Assembly (NCBI GenBank): GCA_013306675.1
Contig: JABLUY010000054.1
Coordinates: 62,001-126,000, forward strand
Reading direction: 5' to 3'
Source of the DNA: Thraustochytrium sp. TN22
Taxonomy: Eukaryota > Sar > Bigyra > Thraustochytrida > Thraustochytriidae
DNA length: 64,000 nt
Part shown: positions 29,144 through 39,004 of the stretch, piece after piece
Layout: every line of letters begins with the position of its first letter
Position numbering within the stretch: the stretch's first letter is position 1
Position numbers and translations under genes: made by a program
The notes under the pieces: model-generated
Database searches by the model: none
What the model saw: the letters and a program-made list of their open reading frames with translations, nothing else
Told to the model about the DNA's origin: nothing

Positions 29144-31012
29144 TTACTCCTGCAGACAGGCCCGACAGAAACGGATCGACTCCTGGACACTCTGCGTATT
29201 GGGATGGTCCGGACCCAGGGTTGCGAGACAAATGCCGGCGGCCTGCTCGTACCGGTCCAACGCCGCTGCCCAGTCCCCACGAGCTCGGTAAACCCAGGCG
29301 AGGTTGTTGAGCGAGGTCGCAGTCTCAAAGTGTGCCGGTCCGAGGGAGACCATGCGAATGTCCAACGCCTCCTCGAAGTGCCGTTGCGCCTCGTCCAGGC
29401 GCCCCTGCGCATGGTACACCTGGCCCATATTGTCCAAGGCCGCAGCCGCTTGCGGGTGCTGCGGGCCAAGATTCTCCCGGATGATATCCAACGCCGTCCG
29501 GTGACACTCAAGCGCGTCTTCGAAGCGACCCATGGCGCGCAGCACAAGGGCGGTGTTGTTGAGATACGTTGCCACAGGCACCTCCCGCGGTCCGTACACA
29601 GCCTTGATCACCTCAAGGGCTTCCTCGAAGCGCTGCAGCGCGGCCTCCAGCTTGCCCTGGCCAAAGAAGAGCGCGCCAAGGTTGTTGAGTGAGGCCGCCA
29701 CCATGGGGTGCTGTGCGCCAAACGCCGTCTGGCGGATCTCCAGCGCCTGCTCGAGGTCTTGCTGGGCCTCCTCGTAGCGGCCCAAGGCACGCTTCGCTTC
29801 GCCCATGTTGTTAAGCGTCGTCGCCACTTCTGGATGCTGAGGGCCGAGGACCTCGGTCCTGATGGTGAGCGCCTCCTCCATGCACTCAAGCGCCTCCCCC
29901 CCAAACCCTAGCTGAAAGAGAAGCATGCCGATCTGGTGCATGGCGTGGCCTGCCGACTCCATGTCGCCGCACTCGCGCCGGATCTGAGCCACCCTGTCGC
30001 GGGCGATGCCTGTGAGCCAGCCTCGGCTACGGGCCTGTACCTCCGCGTTGAGCGTACTATATCCGCCTGATAAACCGTGCACGGCGGCGTCGATCATCTG
30101 CTTGTCATCGGTCTTCCAACACTGCGCCTCGCTCATGTCCATCCGGGCTGCCATGACGACGGCGATCTGGTCCGGGTCGTGAAGCAGAGACTCCATAAAA
30201 CGATCCGCCTGGCCGGGCGTGTACGTGATGCCGAAAGGCCGGCCGCTGCGCACGGCGCCATAAATCTCCCAGACGCACCACGCGCGCTGCAGAGGGGCGG
30301 GCTCGTCCCAGCGGTCCAAGAAAACCAGCGCGTCGTCGAACTTGGTGATGGCCTCGTGGAGGCCCTCGGTCAAGATGCCCTCGCGCAGCTTCCGCGTCGC
30401 GCGGCTGGGCTGGTCTCTGCTGGTCAGCAGCGGCTGATTCGCGCAAAAGAGGTCCAGCCACACAAAGACTTGGTTCGGGTCCCTCTCGTTGAAGTGCTGC
30501 AGGAGCGCGCCCACCAGGTCCGCGAAGCGACAGCGGCGTGCCTGACTCACAAAGGTGCCCTGAAAGCGCTCACCTACGGCCCCCGGCGGCGCGGCGTTCA
30601 GGTAGATGGCCTCGTCTGGGGCCAGCTTGAGCGCGCGCGGCATCACCACGTATTCTGCCACATCCTCCGTGGTCCACTCTTCGCGCGACTTGAGCGTCAC
30701 GTCATCCTCCAGGGACACCACGAGGTCGCCTTCTTCGCGAGCTGCCCGTGCGAGCAGGCCCGCGCCGTCGATCTCGTTCACGACCAGCAAGGTGGCGCCC
30801 TTGTGCACGCGCTCGCTCAGGTCGCGCCTCGCCACGACGAGCTGCACGCCCTCCGCCAGCTTGCCATCCTGCACGCCCGTGAGCACCGCGCGCAGCAGCC
30901 GCAGGCTCACGCTGCGGTAGTCGATGATGCGCGCCTCCTCCGCGGCGTACGCCTCGTCCTTGCGCGGCCCGCTCCGCCGGCCCAGACTCCGCCGCACGGC
31001 CGCGCGCAGCAT
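29144..31012 (-). CDS. TPR-repeat protein with a TIR-like N-terminal module
   Basis: 622 residues from ATG 31012 (the frame extends to a TTG at 31027). The C-terminal half (about 340-615) holds at least six ~42-residue kinesin-light-chain-type TPRs (repeated LGPQHPEVATTLNNMG, YEEA-x4-EQALEI). The N-terminal half has a compact alpha/beta region: ADLVGALLQHF, VFVWLDLFCANQ, LHEAITKFDDALVFLD, RAWCVWEIYGAV and PFGITYTP. The order of strands and helices, with W-C-x2-E (E249) following a strand ending in Asp, parallels a TIR fold, where the Glu of WCxxEL is the NAD-cleaving residue. That assignment is inference. TIR plus TPR layouts occur in innate-immune and self-recognition proteins. The gene is head-to-head with an LRR-Roc-COR-TIR gene 1.2 kb away. 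Confidence 0.75.
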   Translation of the reverse strand: MLRAAVRRSLGRRSGPRKDEAYAAEEARIIDYRSVSLRLLRAVLTGVQDGKLAEGVQLVVARRDLSERVHKGATLLVVNEIDGAGLLARAAREEGDLVVSLEDDVTLKSREEWTTEDVAEYVVMPRALKLAPDEAIYLNAAPPGAVGERFQGTFVSQARRCRFADLVGALLQHFNERDPNQVFVWLDLFCANQPLLTSRDQPSRATRKLREGILTEGLHEAITKFDDALVFLDRWDEPAPLQRAWCVWEIYGAVRSGRPFGITYTPGQADRFMESLLHDPDQIAVVMAARMDMSEAQCWKTDDKQMIDAAVHGLSGGYSTLNAEVQARSRGWLTGIARDRVAQIRRECGDMESAGHAMHQIGMLLFQLGFGGEALECMEEALTIRTEVLGPQHPEVATTLNNMGEAKRALGRYEEAQQDLEQALEIRQTAFGAQHPMVAASLNNLGALFFGQGKLEAALQRFEEALEVIKAVYGPREVPVATYLNNTALVLRAMGRFEDALECHRTALDIIRENLGPQHPQAAAALDNMGQVYHAQGRLDEAQRHFEEALDIRMVSLGPAHFETATSLNNLAWVYRARGDWAAALDRYEQAAGICLATLGPDHPNTQSVQESIRFCRACLQE

Positions 31013-32218
31013 AGCGCTGCGTCGCAAGCCGCGGGCCCCTGGCGCGACGCCTTGCGCTCCAGCGTGAGTTTTCTAGTCCGGCTTGCGCGTTGCCCTCGCG
31101 CCGCCGCCGCGCCGCGACGCGCGCGCGCGCCGGCCCAGGTCTCGGGTCTGGCCGCGGCGCAGCGCTCTCAGGTTTCGCCGGCCTCAGGCTGCTCTTGCAC
31201 ACTCGCTCGTCAAAACTCCGCTCGGAGCCTCGGCCGCGCGTGCAGCAGTGCCCCGGGGGCGCCAACCGCTTGCGCCTGGGCTGGCGACTGCCAGGGCTGG
31301 CGGCGGCCGGCGGGCGTCGACGCGCGGCAGCCCGGGCCAGGTCGAGGCCGGGCGGTGAAACGAAACGAGCGTCGGCGGATGTGCGTCTCACATTTCTTAG
31401 CCAGCCAGTCTCCCAGGGCTCGCAGATGTTGCAGGAAGTTGGGGGGGCCTCCGTTCCCAGACTGGGGCGCAGATTTCCCGGATCTGCAGCCTGAAGGCCG
31501 CGGCGCTGCGGCGCAGCGAGGCGAGCGAGCGCGCGCGGGCGCCCGATCGTAGGCATTCGCGCGCCTGCCGCAGCGGGCCGCAGCAGGCCGCACTGGGCAA
31601 GACGCGCGCGGAGGGGGGCTCTCAGCCTTGACATGGTTCGTGCACACCGCCGCAATCAAACGCCGCTCTCAAATGCTAGCATGGCCTAGCTCCTCCTGGC
31701 TGAGAGCGCCGCTCTCAGTCAGGCCAACGCACGAGCGCGCCGCAGCGGCGGGCGGACTGCGCCGCAGCGGCGGGCGGACTGCGCCGTGCCGCGCCGCGTC
31801 GCGCCGTGCCTCTCGTCGTGCCGCGCCGTGCGGTACGCGACGCGACGATCTCGACGAAGCCCCCACCCCTACGCAGTACGCATCACGCCCGCCGCACAAG
31901 GCCAGGCCAGGCCAAGCTCGCCACGCCACCTCAGGACGCGTTGCGCTTCCCTGGTGGCGGCGGCGTGGCAGCGTCTGCTGCGGCGCCCAAGACGAGTGTC
32001 ACATTTCTTCGCTATGTCGCGCACACGTAGACTGCATCGGGCATCAAAACCATATCTCCACCCGGTCAGCGCCGGTCTGCGCCGATCTGCGTGGCCTGCA
32101 TCCCGTCTGCTCGCTCGAGCGCTCGCGCGCTCGCTCGGCGAGCGGCGAGCACCGTGGCGCAGGGCGGGGCCGTGCTTTCTCGTGACACCTCTGCTCCTCA
32201 CGGCGTAGCGGGGCAACC
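31013..32218. promoter_or_regulatory. Shared intergenic region of a head-to-head gene pair
   Basis: 1.2 kb between the ATG of the TPR gene (31012, minus) and the first ATG of the LRR-Roc-COR-TIR gene (32219, plus). No coding sequence is supported. A direct repeat of GCCGCAGCGGCGGGCGGACTG occurs twice at about 31738-31783, followed by GCGCCGTGCC-type repeats to about 31830. Both promoters must lie here, so co-regulation is possible. Individual promoter elements cannot be assigned by eye. Confidence 0.4.
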
Positions 32219-35200
32219 ATGCCGGTCATCATGCCAAGCCCCGTAGGCTACATCTTTCCCGAAACGGCGGATAAGGCTGTCCAAGCTGTCCAGGACGGCG
32301 CGACCGGTATTGGGTACGTTGCAGCAGGCGCAGATGGACAAGGGGGGCAGGCGCTTCGGAGGGCAGGGAAGCCAGAGTAGAAGTCTCCGATAGCCGCGCG
32401 ATATTTGACGGCCGCAAGCTGGCGGGCAGCGCGGCGTTGTGCACCCAAATTCGAGGAGAGCGCAAGAAGGGATTGTGGCGCGAAGCAGAGAAAGAATGAT
32501 GCAGGCGAAGGAGCGAGCGGGCACAACTAACCTTGGGCTGCCCTGGGGCTTTGCCTTATCCGAACAGGCTGGCGAACAAGCATCTAGGCGATTCTGGCGT
32601 TTCCGAGCTCGCGGAGGCGCTCAAGGGGAATGCGACTGTCGAGGAGCTGAAGTGAGTTCCTTTAGGCGCAAGCGTGGACCTTCGAATTCTGGGCTCGCCT
32701 ACGGCGCGCACCACGGACACGCGGGGGGGGGCGCTGCGAAATTTGCACGAGAGGAAGGAGAGAATTGAGGGTTGTCCTGACTGCCGCCGTTGGGTCGCAG
32801 CCTTCGTACCAACGACATCAGCTCCGCCGGTATGGTCAGCCTGGTGCAAGGGCTCTGGAGAAACACAACTCTCAGGTTCCTGAGGTGAGTTATCAGCATC
32901 AACTCTGGTGCTGTGCTAAGACCGAGGGCCTTCTGCGGCGCATTGGCCGCCGTTTTCGCGTTTGTGGCGGCTCCAACCGCGCACAAGCAAAGAAGCGAGA
33001 CGCAGAGAGCCCCATGTCTGACTGATACGCTCGACATGTTGCAGCCTCAAGTACAACATCATCGGAGACGAGGGCGCAAAGGCGGTTGGGGCCTGGCTTG
33101 AGACAAACGCGACGATCGATGAACTGCTGTACGTCAAGCGCGAAGAGGCAATTGGGTTGGATGGCTTGCAACTAGCCGGATGCTGGTAGATGGGAGGGGA
33201 AGGGGGCGAGGAGGCAGGGATGCGATCGGTAATGCCTGGTGGGGCGGGACGTCGACGCGCAGACGTTACGATTGCGATGAGACTGCCACACCTTCGCGAC
33301 CGGCTCGCGGCCAAGGGTGGACGAGTGGTGACGAGAGGTTCGGGTTGTAAAGCGGTCCGGGGCGAGGCAGGCTGGAGAGACCAGGCGAGGGTGGGTTCCA
33401 TGGGGGGCTGGCCCTAAAGAAAGAAGGGAAGAGCTTCCAAGCGCAGATTGAAATGGCACGTCGACTGACCAGTGTTGTAGGCTCTCTTGGAACAGAATCG
33501 GTGATAGGGGTGCCCGGGCGCTCGCGGACGGGCTGCGGCGCAACAGTTCCCTGACGAACCTCGAGTACGTTGAGCCGGACGGGACGCGCTCCGCGCGAGC
33601 TACCACGCTAAGACGCTGGCGGGAGATGAGCAGGGAAGCAATCGTGCCGGCTTTATGTTGCGGGCGGTCAAACTTTGAGACTGGTCTGTGCTTGCAGTGA
33701 CGAGATGGGCCTTTGCTTGGATGGACTAGGCGCGGCGCCGCGAGCTTCGAGCGCGGCGCAGAACGACGGACTGGCTGACGAAATAGCCCGCCACTGCGTC
33801 ATAACAGGCTGGACAACAATTGGATCGGCAATCTAGGCATGGAGGAGCTGGCCGGCGCCGTCGAAGAGAATGACACGCTCAGAAGCTTTACGTATGTCTC
33901 TCTGGCTGCTCTTGCTCTCCGCGGGGCGCTTATGCCATGGACCAGTCGAGGGGATTGATCCTTTGCCGCTCTTGACAGATGATTTTAGAGTTGACTTACG
34001 AGCTGCACTTTGAAACACAGCCATCATCGCAATTTTGGTGACGGCAGCATTGCAAGCGAGTTTTCTTGGAGCAGGTATGGTGCTCTCCATGAGAGGATCT
34101 ATAGGGCGCTCCATGGGGGTTCCCGATCACATGCGCAGGGCGACGAGGCGGCGACAGAAGCTGAGAGGTGGGATGCTGCGGTCCTCTCAGTGGTGCGCGG
34201 CGGTGGCAACCGCCCGTGGGGACGGTGCAAGTTGATGATCGTGGGTCAGGGCGGCTCTGGGAAGTCGTCGACGAAGCGATCGATGTGCAAGCTAGCTCCT
34301 GTGAGGGAGCACCGATCAACGCAGGTTGCTGCGGTGTTGCGAACTCGCGTGCAGGGCGAGGACCTGCACGTGATGAGTTCGGACATTGGCGAGCTGGCAG
34401 AGCACGTGCGCAAGAAGGCGCAGCTTTTACTACTGCAAGCGCCTGCGCAGTCGAGTGCCGTGCGTCGCGCATCAAACACGCTGCGTCAAGCGGCCCTGGC
34501 CCTCGGCCAACGCCTGCGCACCTCGCTACGTCGCGACTCGGGTTCCTCGCCCGCGCCTGTGGGCGCGACGGCTGGTGCGCCGCAGATTCCGGTTTTATCG
34601 GAAATAGAGACCGCGCGACGGTTCCAGCTCACGGAGGGGGATCAGGCTGTGCTGCGCGGGGAGGCCAATGTGGGATCCAACTTGAGTTTCACGATCTGGG
34701 ACTACGGCGGCCAGCAGGTGTTTTACGCGCTGCACCACATCTTCCTCACGGACAAGGGGCTGTACCTGGTTGTCTTCGACATACGCGAGATTTGTCGCCT
34801 CGAGTCGCGCGAGGCGGCGGTTCACTACCTGCGCTTCTGGCTCATGAGCATTAAGCTGCACGCACCTAGGGCGCCGATCGTGCTTGTAGGCACACACCTG
34901 GATCAGGTAAAGGGAGAAGGGGACCTTCGCGTGGTCGACCGCGTCCTGCGATCCCCCCCGCTTCGGGTTCTCTCGATGCCGACGCTAGTCAAGCCGGCGA
35001 CGTCTTACTCATTCTTTGCTGTGGACAACAGTAGTCTTGACCCCGAGCGCGCGTCGGAGCTGCGGAAGGCAGTCGTGGCAACAGCTGCTGAGCAGGAATA
35101 CGCGAAGCAGGAGGTGCCGCTGGCCTGGCTCAAGGTGCACGAGGATCTGCTACTGACACGGAGGAACTTCGTCCTGTACGAAACCGTGCTGCATCTGGCG

Positions 35201-36685
35201 GCAAGTTACGGGCAATCTGAGGCGGACGTGGACGAGATGCTGAGATACTTCCATGACCTGGGCGTGGTGGTGCACCTACGCGGTTCGGAGACGCTGGCGC
35301 GTGTGGTGGTTCTCGAGCCCCAGTGGCTGCTTGACAAGTTGGCACGCGTTATCGCGGATGACATGCACGCGCATCACGTTTTCTACGACCCGCGTCTTGA
35401 GCAGGCCCACTTGCTCGACGCATTTGTTCGCATGCGTGACGAGAACGGCGTCGCATCGCGTAAGCTGCTGGCGTGGCTTTGGAATGGCCATGAGGTCGAC
35501 TACCTCATTGCTTTCATGGAAGTCAACATGCTTCTGTGCGAGTGGCGCTTCGACACCGATGAAGATGACGATGAAGATGAGGGGCCGTACTACCTAGTGT
35601 CCGGGCTTTTGTCGGACTCGACCCGCAAGGTGATCACGACCGGCTTCGAGCGCGGCGCGTCATGTGAGCTGGACTTCTCGTCCTCCTTCCTGCCCAACGG
35701 TGTCTTTCATCGCCTCGTCGCACAGTGCGTCACGTACGCGTGCGACGACGACGAGGCCATGGCGCCCGACGTGGACTCCTCGACAGCGCGAGTCTTCTTC
35801 GGTACGGACTCGTTCCTGCTCGAGGTGGAGGATGACGTGATCCGCATCACGGTCCAACGGAATGTGGAACGACCAGTCAAGGTCTTCAAGCTGCTCGTGT
35901 CCATGTACGAGGCGCAGAGGGAGGCCCTTTTCCGAGACCTGGACCCGCAGCTTCTGCTGCGTAGCCCTCCTCCTGTCGTTCGAGTCCCGTACGAGGAGGC
36001 TGCCGCTGCGCTGCGCAGTGGCGCCCCTCGCATCCAGGGCAAGGACGATCACGGCGCCAGAACTGTTGCGGCGACTGCCTCCTTCGCACAGTTCTTTGAC
36101 GATGGCGTCGGTCCGCTCAACTCGGACGAGCGCGGTGCAGACGTGCCCCGCTACAGGGTGCCTAGACTCACGTCAGGGTTCACGAGCCACGTCTTCCTCA
36201 GCCACAAGGAGGACTTCGGTGGCGACCTCGCGCAGATGCTGTCGGACAGGCTTCGTGCCCGCGGGCTCGATGTCTGGATCTCGCAGGACTTCGCGGGCAA
36301 CCTCAACCTGCAGGCCATGATGGACGGGGTGCGGGACACGCGCACTTTTGTGCTCATCTTGACGCGTGACATCTTCCAGAGCGCCGCCGTGCGCCGTGAG
36401 CTCCGCCAGGCGGTGGACTGCGACAAGAAGATTATCTGCGTGCACGAGTCCGTGCCAGACCGCCCGGGCTACGCGCCCTTTGGCGACTACATCAAGACCA
36501 CGCCCGACTTTTGCGCCGGGCTCTTCCATGAGGAGGAGTCTCTGCCTGTGCGCCGCCGCTACTACGAAGAGGAGTCCTTCCTGGCTGAGCTAATTCGCCG
36601 AGCTCTCGCCATTTCTTGTTTTGTTTTTGCTGCTCTCTTTTCCGCCAAGAGTCGGTCAGTGTCGTCATCTTTCAAGATCTCTTGA
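32219..36685 (+). CDS. LRR-Roc-COR-TIR protein (Roco family), seven exons
   Basis: Exons assembled from the sequence: 32219-32313, 32568-32651, 32801-32884, 33045-33128, 33481-33564, 33808-33891 and 34021-36685 (1059 residues). Donors are GTACGT, GTGAGT, GTGAGT, GTACGT, GTACGT and GTATGT; all acceptors are AG and all introns phase 2. Exons 2-6 are exactly 84 nt, one ribonuclease-inhibitor-type LRR each (pattern L-x2-N-x-IGD-x-GA...L). The Roc GTPase has a P-loop GQGGSGKS at 247-254, switch II DYGGQQ at 399-404 and base recognition THLD at 463-466. A COR region follows to about 780. A TIR domain spans about 890-1030 (HVFLSHKEDFGGDLAQML), with RREL supplying E965 at the position of the NAD-cleaving Glu. 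This is the layout of a regulated immune-type switch: sensor, GTPase, effector. The ligand is unknown. The last ~30 residues are hydrophobic then Ser-rich. The start ATG has a good context (CAACCATGC). Confidence 0.85.
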
Positions 36686-36764
36686 TGGCTCAAGCGCGAG
36701 TCAAGAAAAGACTTGGCGAGCGATCGGTGACGCAAGATACATTATTTTTTTTCCTTTCTTGTTA

Positions 36765-38588
36765 TCATGTGAGCGGCGTTCGGTTGGTCCAAAAGACACT
36801 CCCGGTCGCCACGCTCGCAGCGTCGCCACGGTCCCCGAGGGAGGCGTGGCTTGGGCTCATCTCGACATCAACGATTCCGGTCTTGCTGTCGATGCGCAGT
36901 TTGGCGACCGACCCCGGGGCAGCGGCGAGAGAGCTGGCGGTGCCGAGGCCACGGTCCGCAGAGCCAGGCCGCGCTGCAATGTCCTCGAGCGGGAAGTCGT
37001 CGCGCGGAGCGGTGCGCGTCGCCACGGAAGGCGTGGTGAAGTCTAGCTTGCGCATGGTGAGCGGTGCCGGCGTGAAGTGCGGCTCCCAGGGCGCCCGATT
37101 CCGGCCGCGCGCGGGAGGCGGCGTGGACGCCGCCGGCTGCGGCGGGACGGACTCCAGGGATCCGGTCCGCTTGCGCTGCAGCTTGCTGCTGGCGCGGGCG
37201 CGTCGCTCCGTCATGTCGCGGCGCAGGCGCTCCACGTAGCGCTGCGTCTCGTCGACGTCGCGGCGCCGCGCGGGACTACTTGAGGCCGGCGCGTCCGGCG
37301 CGCGCCGCGACGGTGGTGGTCCCAGCAGGTCGCGTCTCGCGCTCCAGAACCGCTTGCTGCCCATGCTGCCGGTACTGCTGCTCCGCCCGCGCCCGACCAG
37401 GAGCGGGTTCTCCGAGGCGTCGTGGTCGTCCTCGTCGAAGCGGTCCGCACCGGGTTGCTCGAGTGGGTCTCCCCCGCCCTCTTCGTCCTCCTCGTCCTCG
37501 TCCTCCTCTTCCTCTTCACCCTCCTCTACGGTGACGGTTTCGTGAATACGCGTGGCCCCGTCGGACGCGGACAGCCGCACAAGGCGGTCCGAGCTGCTGG
37601 CGACGTGCGCAGTATGAACATCGTCCGTGAGGCTGCTGTCCGTGCCGCGGTCAAGTGCCTCCATCCCTCCCTCAAACGCGCGCCCCCCGGCGCGCAGGCG
37701 ACGGAGCTCGGCGCGCATGGCGGCGATCTCCCGCTCCTCCTCCTCTCGCGAGTCCATGACCTTGGAGAGCAGGCCCTCGAGCGTCTCCTTCTCCGAAGCA
37801 GTCTGCGCGAGCTGGCGGCGAAGGTCCTGGATCTCTCCGTCCTGGCTGCGGCGTTGCCGGCCGCCCTCGGCTTCGCGGGCCGCCTCTGCCTGGAGCGTGT
37901 TGCGCGCGGCCATGAGCTTCTCCCGCAGGTCAGCGATCTCCTCCTCGTGCGCACGCTTGGCCTCAAGCAGCTGGTGCACGGACTCCTGGAGCTCCGCGTT
38001 GACCTTTTTGACGCCCTCGAAGAAGGCCTTCATGCGCACAGCGTCCTCCTGGGCCTCGTGGATCTGGCGTCGCAGGTCGGCGCGCTCATCATCGTCCAGC
38101 CCCCGCTGCTGTGCGCCTGGCGGCGACGCGACGTTGGGCGGCGGGAGCGGCGGCGGCGGTGGCGGGCTCTCCGGCCGCTCCTCCTCGCCGCCCTCCTCCT
38201 CCTCCCCCTCGCTGGTGGCGCTCAGCAGCGGCGACGCGGCGCCGCCGTCCCCTGCCGCCGTGGCCGCCTTCCCCGGCGTGAACGGCGCAAAGGGCACGGG
38301 CGTCGGCGGCACCCACGCCTGCCTGGCGCCTCCTGCCCCTGCACGCAGCGCCGACCTGAGCCCCCTCTGCGCGGAGCCCGCCTGCCGCCGCGCCGCGCCG
38401 CCGGTGTCCAGCACGTGGTCGTCCTCGTCGCCGCCGGGCGCGCCGGCGGCGGCCCTGCGCGCCTCGGCCTTGGCGGACCGCAGCAGCGCGAGCCGCGCCG
38501 GCGACGCGCCCTCGGCGGCCTCCAGCGCGGCCACGGCCTCCTCGATGGCCGCGAGCGCCTCGGCGACGCCCTCCTCGCGCGCCGTCAT
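36765..38588 (-). CDS. Coiled-coil protein with disordered flanks, 607 residues
   Basis: Starts at ATG 38588; TAA-type neighbours are absent and the stop lies 80 bp from the Roco stop (convergent). A short N-terminal helical segment, a Pro/Ala/Glu-rich region (with eight Pro near residue 145), then a clear coiled coil at about 165-310 (LRRQIHEAQEDAVRMKAFFE and onward). This is followed by acidic, Ser- and Arg-rich disordered sequence. The C-terminus has a conserved-looking block (MRKLDFTTPSVAT, KLRIDSKTGIVDVEMSPS). I do not recognise the family. Basic-Ser stretches could be phosphorylation-regulated microtubule contacts, but nothing proves this. Confidence 0.65.
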   Translation of the reverse strand: MTAREEGVAEALAAIEEAVAALEAAEGASPARLALLRSAKAEARRAAAGAPGGDEDDHVLDTGGAARRQAGSAQRGLRSALRAGAGGARQAWVPPTPVPFAPFTPGKAATAAGDGGAASPLLSATSEGEEEEGGEEERPESPPPPPPLPPPNVASPPGAQQRGLDDDERADLRRQIHEAQEDAVRMKAFFEGVKKVNAELQESVHQLLEAKRAHEEEIADLREKLMAARNTLQAEAAREAEGGRQRRSQDGEIQDLRRQLAQTASEKETLEGLLSKVMDSREEEEREIAAMRAELRRLRAGGRAFEGGMEALDRGTDSSLTDDVHTAHVASSSDRLVRLSASDGATRIHETVTVEEGEEEEEDEDEEDEEGGGDPLEQPGADRFDEDDHDASENPLLVGRGRSSSTGSMGSKRFWSARRDLLGPPPSRRAPDAPASSSPARRRDVDETQRYVERLRRDMTERRARASSKLQRKRTGSLESVPPQPAASTPPPARGRNRAPWEPHFTPAPLTMRKLDFTTPSVATRTAPRDDFPLEDIAARPGSADRGLGTASSLAAAPGSVAKLRIDSKTGIVDVEMSPSHASLGDRGDAASVATGSVFWTNRTPLT

Positions 38589-38953
38589 GCCGCGCAGCGC
38601 CTCCTCCTCCTCCTCGCGGTCTGCCTGCCTGCCTGCCTGCCTGCCTGCCGCCGGTTTTTCCCTCGCCGTCGCCGCGCGGCGCCGCCGCCGCGCGCGCGCG
38701 CGCGCCGCGCGCCGCCGCCGCGCGCGAGGCGCGCGCGCGCGCCGCGCGGCCGGCGCCGCGGCGCCGCGCGCCCGCCCGCGCCGCCGGCGGTCTGCGCGCG
38801 CGGCGCGCGCGGCGGCGGCGGCGCGGCGGCGGCGGTTGCGCGCTGGGGCTGGTTAGTTATTAGGGGGAATGCGCGGCGCCGCGCAGGGAGGGAGGCGCCA
38901 AGGCCGAGCGAGGCGCGCGCGCGGCAGGCCCGGAAGCGGCGGCGCGCGGCGGG
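38589..38953. other. Divergent promoter region with CTGC repeat
   Basis: The 365 bp between divergent genes holds a seven-copy CTGC repeat at 38621-38649 (GGCA on the coding strand of the minus-strand gene, 33-61 bp upstream of its ATG). An extreme GCGCGC/CGCCGC stretch then runs from about 38670 to 38850. No gene. Confidence 0.6.
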
Positions 38954-38971
38954 ATGGGGCGCGCGGGCGCG

Positions 38972-39004
<33 letters not shown>

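Noticed and set aside
33565-33807. A possible extra LRR exon inside the fifth intron of the Roco gene (near 33700, after TGCTTGCAG)
   Set aside because: The sequence after that acceptor-like site does not read as an LRR and has no matching donor at the 84-nt spacing.
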